Shown here: in pieces, positions 24,840-32,597 of the stretch
Layout of the letters: each line of letters starts with the position of its first letter
How positions within the stretch are numbered: position 1 is the stretch's first letter
NCBI RefSeq assembly: GCF_004025535.1
Contig: NZ_QJRG01000047.1
Span: 558,001 to 622,000, forward strand
DNA from: Pseudomonas alkylphenolica
GTDB taxonomy: Bacteria > Pseudomonadota > Gammaproteobacteria > Pseudomonadales > Pseudomonadaceae
Reading direction: 5' to 3'
DNA length: 64,000 nucleotides
The notes under the pieces: model-generated
Told to the model about the DNA's origin: nothing
Seen by the model: the letters and a program-made list of their open reading frames with translations, nothing else
The model's database searches: none
Made by a program: the position numbers and the translations under genes

Positions 24840-25745
24840 TTACTGAATGGACATGATGTTCACGGTTTTGTTGGGGCCGGCAACGGCGACTACGCGCGCG
24901 GTCACTGTCAGTCCGGTGGTGACATCGTGGGTGTTATGGTTGGTGTTGAGCGCCCAGCCGGCTGCGGAACCCGTCACCCAGTTGTTGGTGTGATTGATCA
25001 CGAAGGTCTGCCCGGCGGGCGTCAGGTGCAACGCATGCAGTTGCTGCAACGCGTGCGGGGTCCAGGCGACGTGGGGGAACATGAGGTTCTCTGCCGTCTG
25101 GTAATGCTCTACAGCCGCCGCGGTGCCGAACGCCAGCACCAGCACATGGACGAACGAGGCCGTTACGCCTTTTTCACGGCAGCGGGCAATCAGCTGGCCC
25201 AGGCGCTGATCAATCCCGGCATCCCCGGTGAAGGCCAGGAAACCGGCATTGTGCAGACCGTTCTGGCCTGTACTGATACCGTCCAACAGCACATCGAGGT
25301 TGCGCGGGTCGTTGTTGACCAGCAGATCGACCAGACGGAACTCGATGCCGTCCAGCTCACCGAACGCCCATTCCACTTCCGCTGTGCTCAAGCCGCTGCT
25401 GCGCAGCGACTGGCTCAAGCGATCGCGCAAATCACCCGGCTGACGGGCCTGGGCGAGAAAGTCATCGAGTGGTGTACCCAGTGTTGGCAGCAAGTCGTGG
25501 ACGACGAAGCGCAGGCTGGCGACAAGGTTTTTCACCGTCGCCGCCGCCTTGGTGGCGGCCTCGGCCTCGATGGCGGCCTGGCCGGATTGAGGAGGGTGAC
25601 GCAAGGCCATGATGCTGGCGACACCCTTGCCAATGGTATCGAGCCGGGTGCTGAGGTTGGCCGCATCGAGTGTGGCCGCCTGGCTGCCGAACGGCATGAG
25701 AATGGCGTGTGCCAGGTGTTCCTGGCTACTGACAGTTGCGTTCAT
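24840..25745 (-). CDS. Unknown protein, third gene of an unrecognised operon
   Basis: 301 residues from the ATG at 25745 (AAGGAAG upstream). I do not recognise a family. There is no signal peptide and no membrane helix. Residues 1 to about 215 look mainly helical and alanine/leucine rich (AAIEAEAATKAAATVKNLVAS, LVNNDPRNLDVLLDGI). The last 60 or so are Asn/Thr/Val rich and beta-like (FVINHTNNWVTGSAAGW, then LTVTARVVAVAGPNKTVNI). It is co-oriented with two other unrecognised genes, with gaps of 59 and 23 bases, so the three are likely one transcript. A secreted, toxin-like or structural role is possible but unsupported. Confidence 0.75.
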   Translation of the reverse strand: MNATVSSQEHLAHAILMPFGSQAATLDAANLSTRLDTIGKGVASIMALRHPPQSGQAAIEAEAATKAAATVKNLVASLRFVVHDLLPTLGTPLDDFLAQARQPGDLRDRLSQSLRSSGLSTAEVEWAFGELDGIEFRLVDLLVNNDPRNLDVLLDGISTGQNGLHNAGFLAFTGDAGIDQRLGQLIARCREKGVTASFVHVLVLAFGTAAAVEHYQTAENLMFPHVAWTPHALQQLHALHLTPAGQTFVINHTNNWVTGSAAGWALNTNHNTHDVTTGLTVTARVVAVAGPNKTVNIMSIQ

Positions 25746-25804
25746 GTCGACTTCCTTGAATGAGAGTGAAGTAGCAACGTGATGCATAAACGCGTGGGCC
25801 GGGT

Positions 25805-26071
25805 TCAATAGTCGGTCCAGACGGTGACGGGATTGAAGCCGATATTCGATACCGTCATTAATGCGCCGGCGCCTTCCGATACATCAATCGTCGTGGGCTG
25901 GCCCGCCTCAAGCGCAACATCATGATTGCTCTGGCAACACAACTCGATATGCCAACTTATTTTCGAATCTCCAGCATCGCTGCACTTCGCCGATAGTTGC
26001 GTGCGCAGGCCCACCGGGCGAGTAGAGTAAACAACCGAACCGCCGGGGTTTAGTGTGGTTTGTTGAGTCAT
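25805..26071 (-). CDS. Small unknown protein, second gene of the unrecognised operon
   Basis: 88 residues, start with AAGGAG about ten bases upstream. No family recognised. The sequence is Ser/Thr/Val rich with alternating hydrophobic residues, as in a small beta-sandwich (SVVYSTRPVGLRTQLSAK, ALMTVSNIGFNPVTVWTDY). It has three cysteines, two adjacent (HIELCCQSN), which is odd for a cytoplasmic Pseudomonas protein. No signal peptide. It sits between the 257- and 301-residue unknown genes and should be expressed with both. Confidence 0.7.
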   Translation of the reverse strand: MTQQTTLNPGGSVVYSTRPVGLRTQLSAKCSDAGDSKISWHIELCCQSNHDVALEAGQPTTIDVSEGAGALMTVSNIGFNPVTVWTDY

Positions 26072-26094
26072 GACGAATGCTCCTTGCGTTAGCG

Positions 26095-26868
26095 TTACAG
26101 TGAGGGCGGCGTAGCCGGTTTCATGAGTATCCGGTCGTTGTAGGTCGTGGTGGTGTTGGCGGGAACCGAACTCACAAGTTCCTTGTCATTACCGCTGGCC
26201 GATGGCACGCGATATATTTCAATGGCTTCGCAAACCTGCCAGTTCAGGTACTGGTAGTCCGCCAGAAATTCCGTCGTGGTCATCACCTCGTGCCGGTAGT
26301 CGTAGGAACTGGTGTCCTCCTGGCGGTACTCCAGGGTGCGGGACAACTCGGCGCTGAGGTTGAAGGTCGAGGCACCAAGGGGCGCGGTCTGCGCCAGGGC
26401 GCCTTGCGTGGCCATTACCGGCGGTATCGGTGGTACTTCGCCGCCGGCAAACAGGTCGCCGCCCGACAGGTCAAGGCCCAGGTCCATGCCGATGCGCGTG
26501 GTGATCGAGCGGGTCTGGCCCTCAGAATGGGTGTAGGTGGCGCCGACGACGTTGGTCACCTGTTCGGTAACGTTGTTGGCATAGGTCTTACGGCTGACGC
26601 GGTGCCAGTAGCGGGTCCTCAACACCTGGTAGTGGTCGACATTGGCCAGTTTGTCGGCCTTGGTCTGCTTCCACTTTTCCCACTCGGACGGTGAATTGTG
26701 GTTCATCGTTTGCCAGGGGTAGCGTGGGTCTGTGACCAGATCGAAGTGATCCTTGGTTATCGAATAACTGCCCACAACAAGCGCACCGGAGTTTTCGGGT
26801 GGCAAGTTATCAGGATCGGTCATCAAAGGAGGGTGCGCCGGGTTGAAGGCGCTGTCATTATCATTCAT
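26095..26868 (-). CDS. Unknown beta-rich protein, first gene of the unrecognised operon
   Basis: 257 residues from the ATG at 26868 (AAAGGA upstream); a longer frame reaches 26979 without a ribosome site. No family recognised. After a proline/asparagine-rich start, residues about 85-220 are Thr/Ser-rich alternating strands (TEQVTNVVGATYTHSEGQ, RSITTRIGMDLGLDLSGG). They are interrupted by a hydrophobic Gly/Pro-rich loop (FAGGEVPPIPPVMATQGAL), then more strands (ASTFNLSAELSRTLEYRQ). Paired Ser/Thr-rich strands around a hydrophobic loop recall the insertion hairpin of aerolysin/ETX-MTX2 pore-formers, but I see no sequence signature. No export signal. Confidence 0.75.
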   Translation of the reverse strand: MNDNDSAFNPAHPPLMTDPDNLPPENSGALVVGSYSITKDHFDLVTDPRYPWQTMNHNSPSEWEKWKQTKADKLANVDHYQVLRTRYWHRVSRKTYANNVTEQVTNVVGATYTHSEGQTRSITTRIGMDLGLDLSGGDLFAGGEVPPIPPVMATQGALAQTAPLGASTFNLSAELSRTLEYRQEDTSSYDYRHEVMTTTEFLADYQYLNWQVCEAIEIYRVPSASGNDKELVSSVPANTTTTYNDRILMKPATPPSL

Positions 26869-27326
26869 TGATAGTGATTCCTTTAACGTACGGTAAATGA
26901 GTGAGCGGCTGTTTAAGTCGTTCATAAGGTTGTTGATCGGCGCGCACAACAACAGCCTGCCTGTGGCACGCGCTAACAAGTTTTGGTGAGGTGATTCGCG
27001 AGTAGGTTAGTCTGCTTGTTGTTAGTCTCCTTAGTGTGTTTACTTGCGTTTTCCGGAGGAGATAATAAGTCAGCAGTCACCCGTTAGTTATATTCTTTTG
27101 AAGCTAAAGGGCAGGGCGTTACCGCCGATAGAGTGACGGTTTATAAAATAGTTTTGTTTATCCGCAGGGTGGTGGGTGGAGGCCATAGTGCAGATCGGCT
27201 TGTCAATTTTTTGGCTGAGGCCTTAGAACTTTTCTCTATTTCGAGGTCTATCTGGGTAGGCACATCGACCTGACAGGGACGATGGTCAGACAGATACCCA
27301 TTGCCAACCAGAGGTTGACTTCGCTC
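26869..27326. other. 458-base gene-free, AT-richer region
   Basis: Between the unknown operon (leftward) and a small exported protein (rightward). Composition is visibly richer in A/T than the flanks, for example around 27000-27140, and it holds imperfect TTAGTCT repeats near 27006 and 27023. A GGAGGAG at 27055-27061 is not followed by a usable start codon. The region should carry promoters for both directions. Nothing else was recognised. Confidence 0.5.
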
Positions 27327-27728
27327 ATGAAATTCCATGTCCCACGGATGGTGCTCTTTAGCCTGTTCGCGTTCGCGGCGATGGGCTCGGCATCAGCAAC
27401 ACAAATGAAACCTTCAACCTCGATGGTTGCCACCGAAGTCGCCGCCGTTCAGGCGCCACAGCGGGCCGTGAGCAACCCGTGGCCGAGCGTGGCCAGCATT
27501 GCCGACAAGCAGGCCGGGCCGTTGCTGGCCCACGATGACGACCGCTACTGGCACGACGGTCGTTGGCATGATCGCAGAGACGATTGGCGTCGGGAGAACT
27601 GGCGCCGCGACAACTGGCGCAGGGAACAGGCCCGCCGGGAAGCGGAACGCCGCCGGGATTGGGAGCGTCGTCACGATCGGGCCATGCAGCACCGCTACGA
27701 CAACGATCACCGCTACTACCGCCGCTAA
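27327..27728 (+). CDS. Small exported Arg/Trp/Asp-rich protein
   Basis: 133 residues from the ATG at 27327. A signal peptide (MKFHVPRMVLFSLFAFAAMG, cleaved near ASAT) is followed by a low-complexity tail from about residue 75 made of Arg, Trp, Asp, Glu and His (HDDDRYWHDGRWHDRRDDW...), ending in RYYRR. Periplasmic. Similar low-complexity envelope proteins are common and uncharacterised in Pseudomonas. The ribosome site GAGG is rather distant. Function unknown; a stress or envelope role is only a guess. Confidence 0.75.
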   Translation: MKFHVPRMVLFSLFAFAAMGSASATQMKPSTSMVATEVAAVQAPQRAVSNPWPSVASIADKQAGPLLAHDDDRYWHDGRWHDRRDDWRRENWRRDNWRREQARREAERRRDWERRHDRAMQHRYDNDHRYYRR

Positions 27729-27785
27729 GGTGGCAGCACAGCGCGCGCGGCCATCGCAGATGAGATGGCCGCACTAACACCCGGC

Positions 27786-28205
27786 TTAGTGTTTGTGCTT
27801 GTTTTTGTGCTTATGCTTGTGGCTGGACTTGTGGTTGTCGTGATGGTCGTCGTCCGCCAGGCTGTTGCCGACAGCGCCACCGGCCGCACCGCCCAGGCCG
27901 GCGCCGATGGTACCGCCCGTCGTGCCGCCGATACTGCGCCCGACCACCTGACCGCCTGCAGCGCCAAGGCCACCGCCAATGGCGGCTTCGGTTTTTTTGC
28001 CATCCTTCGCGCTTACCGCACCACCTGCAGCGCCACCGACGCCGGCGCCGATTGCAGCGCCGGTGCTGCCGCCAACGGCTTGCCCCACCACGCTACCGAG
28101 CGCGCCACCGAGGCCGCCGCCGACGGCGGTATTCGCCGATTCCCCGGCATAGGCCCCTTGTGCTGCAACGACAGAGAGTGCCAATACAGAGAGTATCTTT
28201 CGCAT
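27786..28205 (-). CDS. Exported glycine-zipper protein with His/Lys-rich tail
   Basis: 139 residues from the ATG at 28205 (GAGG upstream). A signal peptide is cleaved near AYAGES. The body is repeated GxxxG glycine-zipper segments (GGGLGGALGSVVGQAVGGS and similar), which favour packing of helices in or on membranes. The C-terminus ends in a tail of His, Lys and Asn (HHDNHKSSHKHKHKNKHKH) that could bind metal ions or anionic surfaces. Likely envelope protein, convergent with the previous gene. A glycine-zipper lipoprotein is found again at 35228-35446. Confidence 0.82.
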   Translation of the reverse strand: MRKILSVLALSVVAAQGAYAGESANTAVGGGLGGALGSVVGQAVGGSTGAAIGAGVGGAAGGAVSAKDGKKTEAAIGGGLGAAGGQVVGRSIGGTTGGTIGAGLGGAAGGAVGNSLADDDHHDNHKSSHKHKHKNKHKH

Positions 28206-28344
28206 TTCGTTAACCTCATACGGTGTACAGGGTTTGAGTCTGTCAGATGCGAAAAGTGCGGACAACGCGTGTTCCGGGGTTCCTAGACATGGGTCAAGGT
28301 CCAGACCCGAAAAGCGACCGCCTGTCGCGCATCAGGGGTAATTC

Positions 28345-28370
28345 GTTCGCGGGTGAACCCGCTCCCACAG
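28345..28370. repeat. Single REP element
   Basis: GTTCGCGGGTGAACCCGCTCCCACAG is the half-unit seen in the inverted pair at 20104-20193. It lies six bases downstream of the LysR gene stop (leftward transcription), a usual location for such elements. Confidence 0.65.
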
Positions 28371-28376
28371 AGATGT

Positions 28377-29354
28377 CTAAAACCGCTCGGCCGGATCGGT
28401 GGTCATCAGCATCTGCTGAAAGCGCTCGAGAAACACCGACTCGGCCTGGTTCATTTTCTGCTCACGGTGCCACAGCAGGTAGACATTCACATCGATCACG
28501 CCCTCCCAGGGCGGCAGGCGCCAGACCTCTTCGGCCTGCACATCGGCAGCGACGATGTGTTCCGGCAAACAACCGATGCCGTAGCCGGCGCCCACCAACC
28601 GGCGGATTTCATCCAGGCTCGGCGAAGAGGCGACAATGCGCCCTGTGAAACCCTGCTGGTCACGAAACACTGTGAGTGGCGAGAGGTTGCCGCCAATCTG
28701 GTCGCTGGTGAAACTCACGAAGTTTTCGTCCAGCAAATCGCTCAGGCCGAGGTTCTTGCGGCCAAACAGGCGGTGGCGTTTGCCACAGAAAAACGCGTAG
28801 CGCTGCTGCAGCAACACCCGCTGTTCGAGTTTGGGCTGCGGTGTGCGGCACAGCCCCAGGCCGAACGACGCGGTTTTTTGCAACAAGGCGCTGATCACAT
28901 CCGAGCTGCGCAACACATCGACTTCCAGTTCTACCTGCGGGTAGTCGAGGTGAAACTGCGCGAGGAACTCGTCGTAAGCACGGGACTGGATGCGGCTGAT
29001 GGTCAGCAGGCGGACCTTGCCCACCACCGTTTCGGCCGGCTTGTCCAGGGCCGGGCCCAGGCGTGACACGGTGCCGTAAAGTTCGGCGGCAATCTGAATG
29101 ACTTCCTCGCCGGTCCGGGTCAGGCTGATACGCGGCCCGCGGCGTACCACCAGGGCACAGTCCAGTTGCTCTTCGAGCCGTTTGAGGGCCTGGCTGATGG
29201 CCGGCTGACTCAGGTACAGGCGCGCTGCAGCCCGGCTGATGCTGCCTTCCTGACCGATCACCAGGAAGGTGCGCAACAGGTTCCAGTCCAGGCGATCGTT
29301 GAGGAAGCGCCTGGCTTCCGGGTTGCGCAGCGGGGAAGCCGTGGGTGTAGTCAT
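28377..29354 (-). CDS. LysR family transcriptional regulator
   Basis: 325 residues. N-terminal winged helix-turn-helix of LysR type (RTFLVIGQEGSISRAAARL, LSQPAISQALKRLEEQL, about residues 28-70), then a periplasmic-binding-protein-like effector domain. Divergent from the MHS transporter operon (29512 onward), with an LTTR-like inverted repeat in between and very close to its own start. It probably senses a substrate or intermediate of that operon and represses itself. No clear Shine-Dalgarno precedes the ATG, which is consistent with tight or leaderless-type expression. Confidence 0.9.
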   Translation of the reverse strand: MTTPTASPLRNPEARRFLNDRLDWNLLRTFLVIGQEGSISRAAARLYLSQPAISQALKRLEEQLDCALVVRRGPRISLTRTGEEVIQIAAELYGTVSRLGPALDKPAETVVGKVRLLTISRIQSRAYDEFLAQFHLDYPQVELEVDVLRSSDVISALLQKTASFGLGLCRTPQPKLEQRVLLQQRYAFFCGKRHRLFGRKNLGLSDLLDENFVSFTSDQIGGNLSPLTVFRDQQGFTGRIVASSPSLDEIRRLVGAGYGIGCLPEHIVAADVQAEEVWRLPPWEGVIDVNVYLLWHREQKMNQAESVFLERFQQMLMTTDPAERF

Positions 29355-29361
29355 TATTGTT

Positions 29362-29381
29362 AATACTTATACTTGAGTATT
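29362..29381. promoter_or_regulatory. Probable LysR binding box
   Basis: AATACT (29362-29367) and AGTATT (29376-29381) form six-base inverted arms around eight bases, containing ATAC-N10-GTAT, close to the T-N11-A layout of LysR boxes. It lies eight bases before the LysR start in the divergent gap. Confidence 0.5.
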
Positions 29382-29511
29382 GAGATTAGAAGCTTTTCCT
29401 AGCATAGGTGTTGCCGCACCATCTAGCAATGCACCGCCAGAGTGCAATGGCCTTGCGCAGCGCATGACAGACCTTTCTCCTGCCTATAACAATGATTCCC
29501 AGGAGCTTCAG

Positions 29512-30825
29512 ATGACGAGCACTACCTCCACCCCGCGGCGTGCCGCGGCGGCCGCCTTTATCGGCACGACCATCGAGTTCTACGACTTCTACATCTACGC
29601 CTTTGCCGCGGCACTGGTGCTTGGTCAACTGTTCTTTCCCAGCGAAAACCCGATGCTCAGCACCATGGCGGCCTTTGGCAGCTTTGCCGTCGGCTTTATC
29701 GCCCGGCCTTTCGCCGGCATGGTTTTCGGCCACCTGGGCGATCGCCTCGGCCGCAAGAAAATGCTGGTGGTCACCATCGTGCTGATGGGCCTGGCGACCA
29801 TGTGCATCGGCCTCTTGCCGACCTATGCCCAGGCGGGCATCTGGGCACCTATCGGCCTGGTGTTCCTGCGCCTGCTGCAAGGCATCTCGGTCGGCGGCGA
29901 GTGGGGTGGGGCGGTGCTGATGGCCAGTGAGCACGCGCCCAAGCACCGTAAAGTGTTTTTTGCCTCGTTCGCCCAGTGGGGCAGCCCGGCGGGCTTGCTG
30001 CTGGCGTTGATTGCGTTTCGCTGCATCAGCGCGATGGAACAAGAGGCACTGATGACCTGGGGCTGGCGTATCCCGTTCCTGCTCAGCGGGGTGCTGATGA
30101 TCGTCGGCCTGGTGATCCGTTTCGGCGTGCCGGAGTCGCCGGAGTTTGCCGAGGTCAAGGACAACGACCAGACCTCTGACAACCCGGTGCTGGAAGTCAT
30201 CCGCAAGGGCTGGAAGAACATCCTTTTCGCTGCGCTGGCGGTCACCATCGGCTCGGGTGGTTTCTTCTTCACCAACACCTTCATGATCACCTACGTTACC
30301 CAGTACCAGGGCATTGCCAAGACCACGATCCTCGACTGTCTGTTCGTGGTCACCATCCTGCAATTCCTTTCGCAACCCTGTTCGGCGCTGTTGGCCGAAC
30401 GCCTGGGCGAGGGGCGTTTCCTTAAGTGGGTGGCATCGCTGTGCATCCTGGTGCCGTACCCGATGTTCCTGCTGGTGCAGACCGGCAACATCTACTACAT
30501 GACCGCTGGCATCGCCATGGCCGTCCTGCTGCTCGCTGCCCTGTACGCGGTAATCGCCGGCTACATGGCCGAGGCCTTTCCGGCGCGGGTACGCTATTCG
30601 GGCATCTCGATTGCCTATCAACTGGGCAGCGGCCTGACAGGGGGGCTGACGCCGATGCTGGGTACCTTCCTGGCCGGTCACTTCGCCGGGCAATGGCTGC
30701 CGCTGGCGGTGTTCTTCAGCGTGCTGGCGCTGATGTCACTGACCGGCGTGCTGGGCCTGTCGCACCTGCGTAGCAGCAACGCCCGGCCAGTCGTGCTGTC
30801 CTCATCACAAGGAGTCGTTTCATGA
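29512..30825 (+). CDS. MHS-family MFS transporter (metabolite:H+ symporter)
   Basis: 437 residues from the ATG at 29512 (AGGAG seven bases upstream). The opening AAAAAFIGTTIEFYDFYIYA is the hallmark of the MHS branch (KgtP, ShiA, ProP relatives), followed by FGHLGDRLGRKKML in loop 2-3 and GISVGGEWGGAVLM. Twelve membrane helices. Such proteins import organic acids, aromatic acids or osmolytes with protons. The following aldolase and hydroxyacid dehydrogenase suggest a hydroxylated acid or sugar acid as cargo. Its stop overlaps the next start (ATGA, 30822-30825), so it heads a tight operon. Confidence 0.9.
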   Translation: MTSTTSTPRRAAAAAFIGTTIEFYDFYIYAFAAALVLGQLFFPSENPMLSTMAAFGSFAVGFIARPFAGMVFGHLGDRLGRKKMLVVTIVLMGLATMCIGLLPTYAQAGIWAPIGLVFLRLLQGISVGGEWGGAVLMASEHAPKHRKVFFASFAQWGSPAGLLLALIAFRCISAMEQEALMTWGWRIPFLLSGVLMIVGLVIRFGVPESPEFAEVKDNDQTSDNPVLEVIRKGWKNILFAALAVTIGSGGFFFTNTFMITYVTQYQGIAKTTILDCLFVVTILQFLSQPCSALLAERLGEGRFLKWVASLCILVPYPMFLLVQTGNIYYMTAGIAMAVLLLAALYAVIAGYMAEAFPARVRYSGISIAYQLGSGLTGGLTPMLGTFLAGHFAGQWLPLAVFFSVLALMSLTGVLGLSHLRSSNARPVVLSSSQGVVS

Positions 30826-31577
30826 GCAAACCCACCGCCATGTCGGCGATCGAGTGGCAGTCACGCTGTGACCTGGCCGCGCTGTATCGCCTGATTGCCT
30901 ACTACCGCATGACCGACCTGATCGACACGCACATCACCCTGCGTGTGCCGGGGCCGCAACGCCATTTTCTGATCAACCGCTACGGCGTGGCGTTCGAGAA
31001 GATGCGCGCCAGCGACCTGGTGCTGATCGACCTGGAAGGCAAACTGGTCGACAGCAGTTACAACGGTGGGCAGGTGAATACGGCCGGCTTTGTCATCCAT
31101 TCGGCCATCCACGACGCGCGCCCGGACCTGCACTGCATCATTCACACCCATACGGCCGCCGGCATGGCGGTGGCAGCTCAGCGCGATGGCTTGTTGCCGC
31201 TGACCCAGCATGCCTTGAAGTTCTACGGCAACCTGGCGTATCACACCTATGAAGGTATCGCGCTGTCGCTGGAAGAGCGCGAGCGGCTGGTCGCCGACCT
31301 GGGTTCACACAAGGCGATGATCCTGCGCAACCATGGCTTGCTCGCAGCCGGTGGCAGCGTGGCGGCAGCATTCCACGAGATCTACTTCCTGGAGCGTGCC
31401 TGCCAGGCGCAGATCCAGGCGATGTCCGCCGGAGTGGCACTGAACTTCCCGAGCGAAGAAGTGTGCCTGCACACGGCTGCGCAGTTTGGCCGTGATGGCA
31501 TCGACGGGATCATTGATCTGGCCTGGACGGCCGCGCTGAGTCTGATCGACGAGCAGCGCGCCGATTGGTGCAGCTGA
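30822..31577 (+). CDS. Class II aldolase/adducin family protein
   Basis: 251 residues, translation coupled to the transporter. Class II aldolase landmarks: a zinc-site pair in HCIIHTHTAAGMAVAAQRDG (His-x-His), an early substrate loop (DTHITLRVPG), and a later histidine in ILRNHGLLAAGG. Members cleave or epimerise short sugar phosphates or decarboxylate keto acids; the group also includes catalytically unassigned proteins. The partner genes (a 2-hydroxyacid dehydrogenase and an amidohydrolase-type deacetylase) do not by themselves fix a substrate. Confidence 0.87.
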   Translation: MSKPTAMSAIEWQSRCDLAALYRLIAYYRMTDLIDTHITLRVPGPQRHFLINRYGVAFEKMRASDLVLIDLEGKLVDSSYNGGQVNTAGFVIHSAIHDARPDLHCIIHTHTAAGMAVAAQRDGLLPLTQHALKFYGNLAYHTYEGIALSLEERERLVADLGSHKAMILRNHGLLAAGGSVAAAFHEIYFLERACQAQIQAMSAGVALNFPSEEVCLHTAAQFGRDGIDGIIDLAWTAALSLIDEQRADWCS

Positions 31578-31579
31578 CC

Positions 31580-32512
31580 ATGACCCGTCTCATTTTGCTG
31601 TGTCAGGACCCTGCGTTGACGGATTGGCTGGCCGCGCTGTTCGCCCGCCATACCCCGCATCTTGCCGTGCTGCGCCCTGGTGATGACGGTGCGCAGCAGG
31701 CCGAAGTCGCGGTCTGCTGGTTCCCGCCCGCGGGTAGCCTGGGCGCTTTGGCGAACCTGCGCCTGGTGTACTCGATTGGCTCGGGCGTCGACCACCTGGC
31801 GCAAGATACTTCGCGCGATACGTCGGTGCCGGTGTGCCGGGTGGTCGACCCGGATCACACCCAGGGCATGAGCGAATACGTGCACTGGGGCGTGTTGCAC
31901 TTTCACCGTGGCTTCGACCAGGTGATCGCCGGTAACGCCACACAGCGCTGGCAGCGCCCGTTGCAGCGGCGGGCACAGGCATTCAAGGTCGGGGTGATGG
32001 GCCTGGGTGCGATTGGTGCACCGGTGGCCATACGGCTGGCGCAGGCCGGCTACGACGTGCGCGGTTGGGCCCGCACGCCGCGGGAGATCGACGGGGTGAC
32101 GACCTTCAACGGGGCGTCTTCGCTGCCGGACTTTCTGCAGGGGCTGGACGTGCTGGTCAACCTGCTGCCGCTGACGCCTGCTACCCAGGGCGTTTTGGGC
32201 CGCGAGGTGTTCCAGCACCTGGCGCCAGGCGCTGCGCTGATCAATTGCGGTCGGGGCCAGCACCTCAACCCTGCAGACCTGAGCCAGGCCCTGGCGGACG
32301 GACAATTGCGCGGCGCCTTGCTCGATGTGTTCGAGCGCGAACCGTTGCCTGCCGATTCGCCACTGTGGCGCACGCCCGGAGTATGGGTGACGCCGCACAT
32401 GGCGTCCGCTGCCTCGGATTCGTGTATTGCCCAGCAGGTGGCCGAAAACGTCTCGCGCCTGACAGCAGGGCTGGCATTGAACAACCTGGTCGATCCCGAA
32501 CTGGGCTATTGA
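31580..32512 (+). CDS. D-2-hydroxyacid dehydrogenase (GhrA-like)
   Basis: 310 residues. The ATG at 31580 lies two bases after the aldolase stop; a TTG at 31565 is an alternative overlapping start. NAD(P)-binding fold GVMGLGAIGAPVAIRLAQAG near 140. Catalytic Arg lies in INCGRGQHLN, Glu in LDVFEREPLP, and His in VTPHMASAAS, as in the glyoxylate/hydroxypyruvate reductase A subgroup. It would reduce a 2-keto acid or oxidise a D-2-hydroxyacid connected with the aldolase reaction. Third gene of the operon. Confidence 0.88.
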   Translation: MTRLILLCQDPALTDWLAALFARHTPHLAVLRPGDDGAQQAEVAVCWFPPAGSLGALANLRLVYSIGSGVDHLAQDTSRDTSVPVCRVVDPDHTQGMSEYVHWGVLHFHRGFDQVIAGNATQRWQRPLQRRAQAFKVGVMGLGAIGAPVAIRLAQAGYDVRGWARTPREIDGVTTFNGASSLPDFLQGLDVLVNLLPLTPATQGVLGREVFQHLAPGAALINCGRGQHLNPADLSQALADGQLRGALLDVFEREPLPADSPLWRTPGVWVTPHMASAASDSCIAQQVAENVSRLTAGLALNNLVDPELGY

Positions 32513-32597
32513 GCGGACAGCGAACTAATCACTGGGCGCCGCGATCCCCTTGGGCGGTGGCGCACAGAACATGCATTACCTTTGAACGAGGTCATCA

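Noticed and set aside
27055..27090. Small gene after the GGAGGAG in the AT-rich gap
   Set aside because: No ATG, GTG or TTG at a usable distance and stops follow quickly.
24840..28205. Prophage or mobile element as source of the unknown operon
   Set aside because: No integrase, transposase, tRNA end or flanking direct repeat was found; only base composition hints at transfer.
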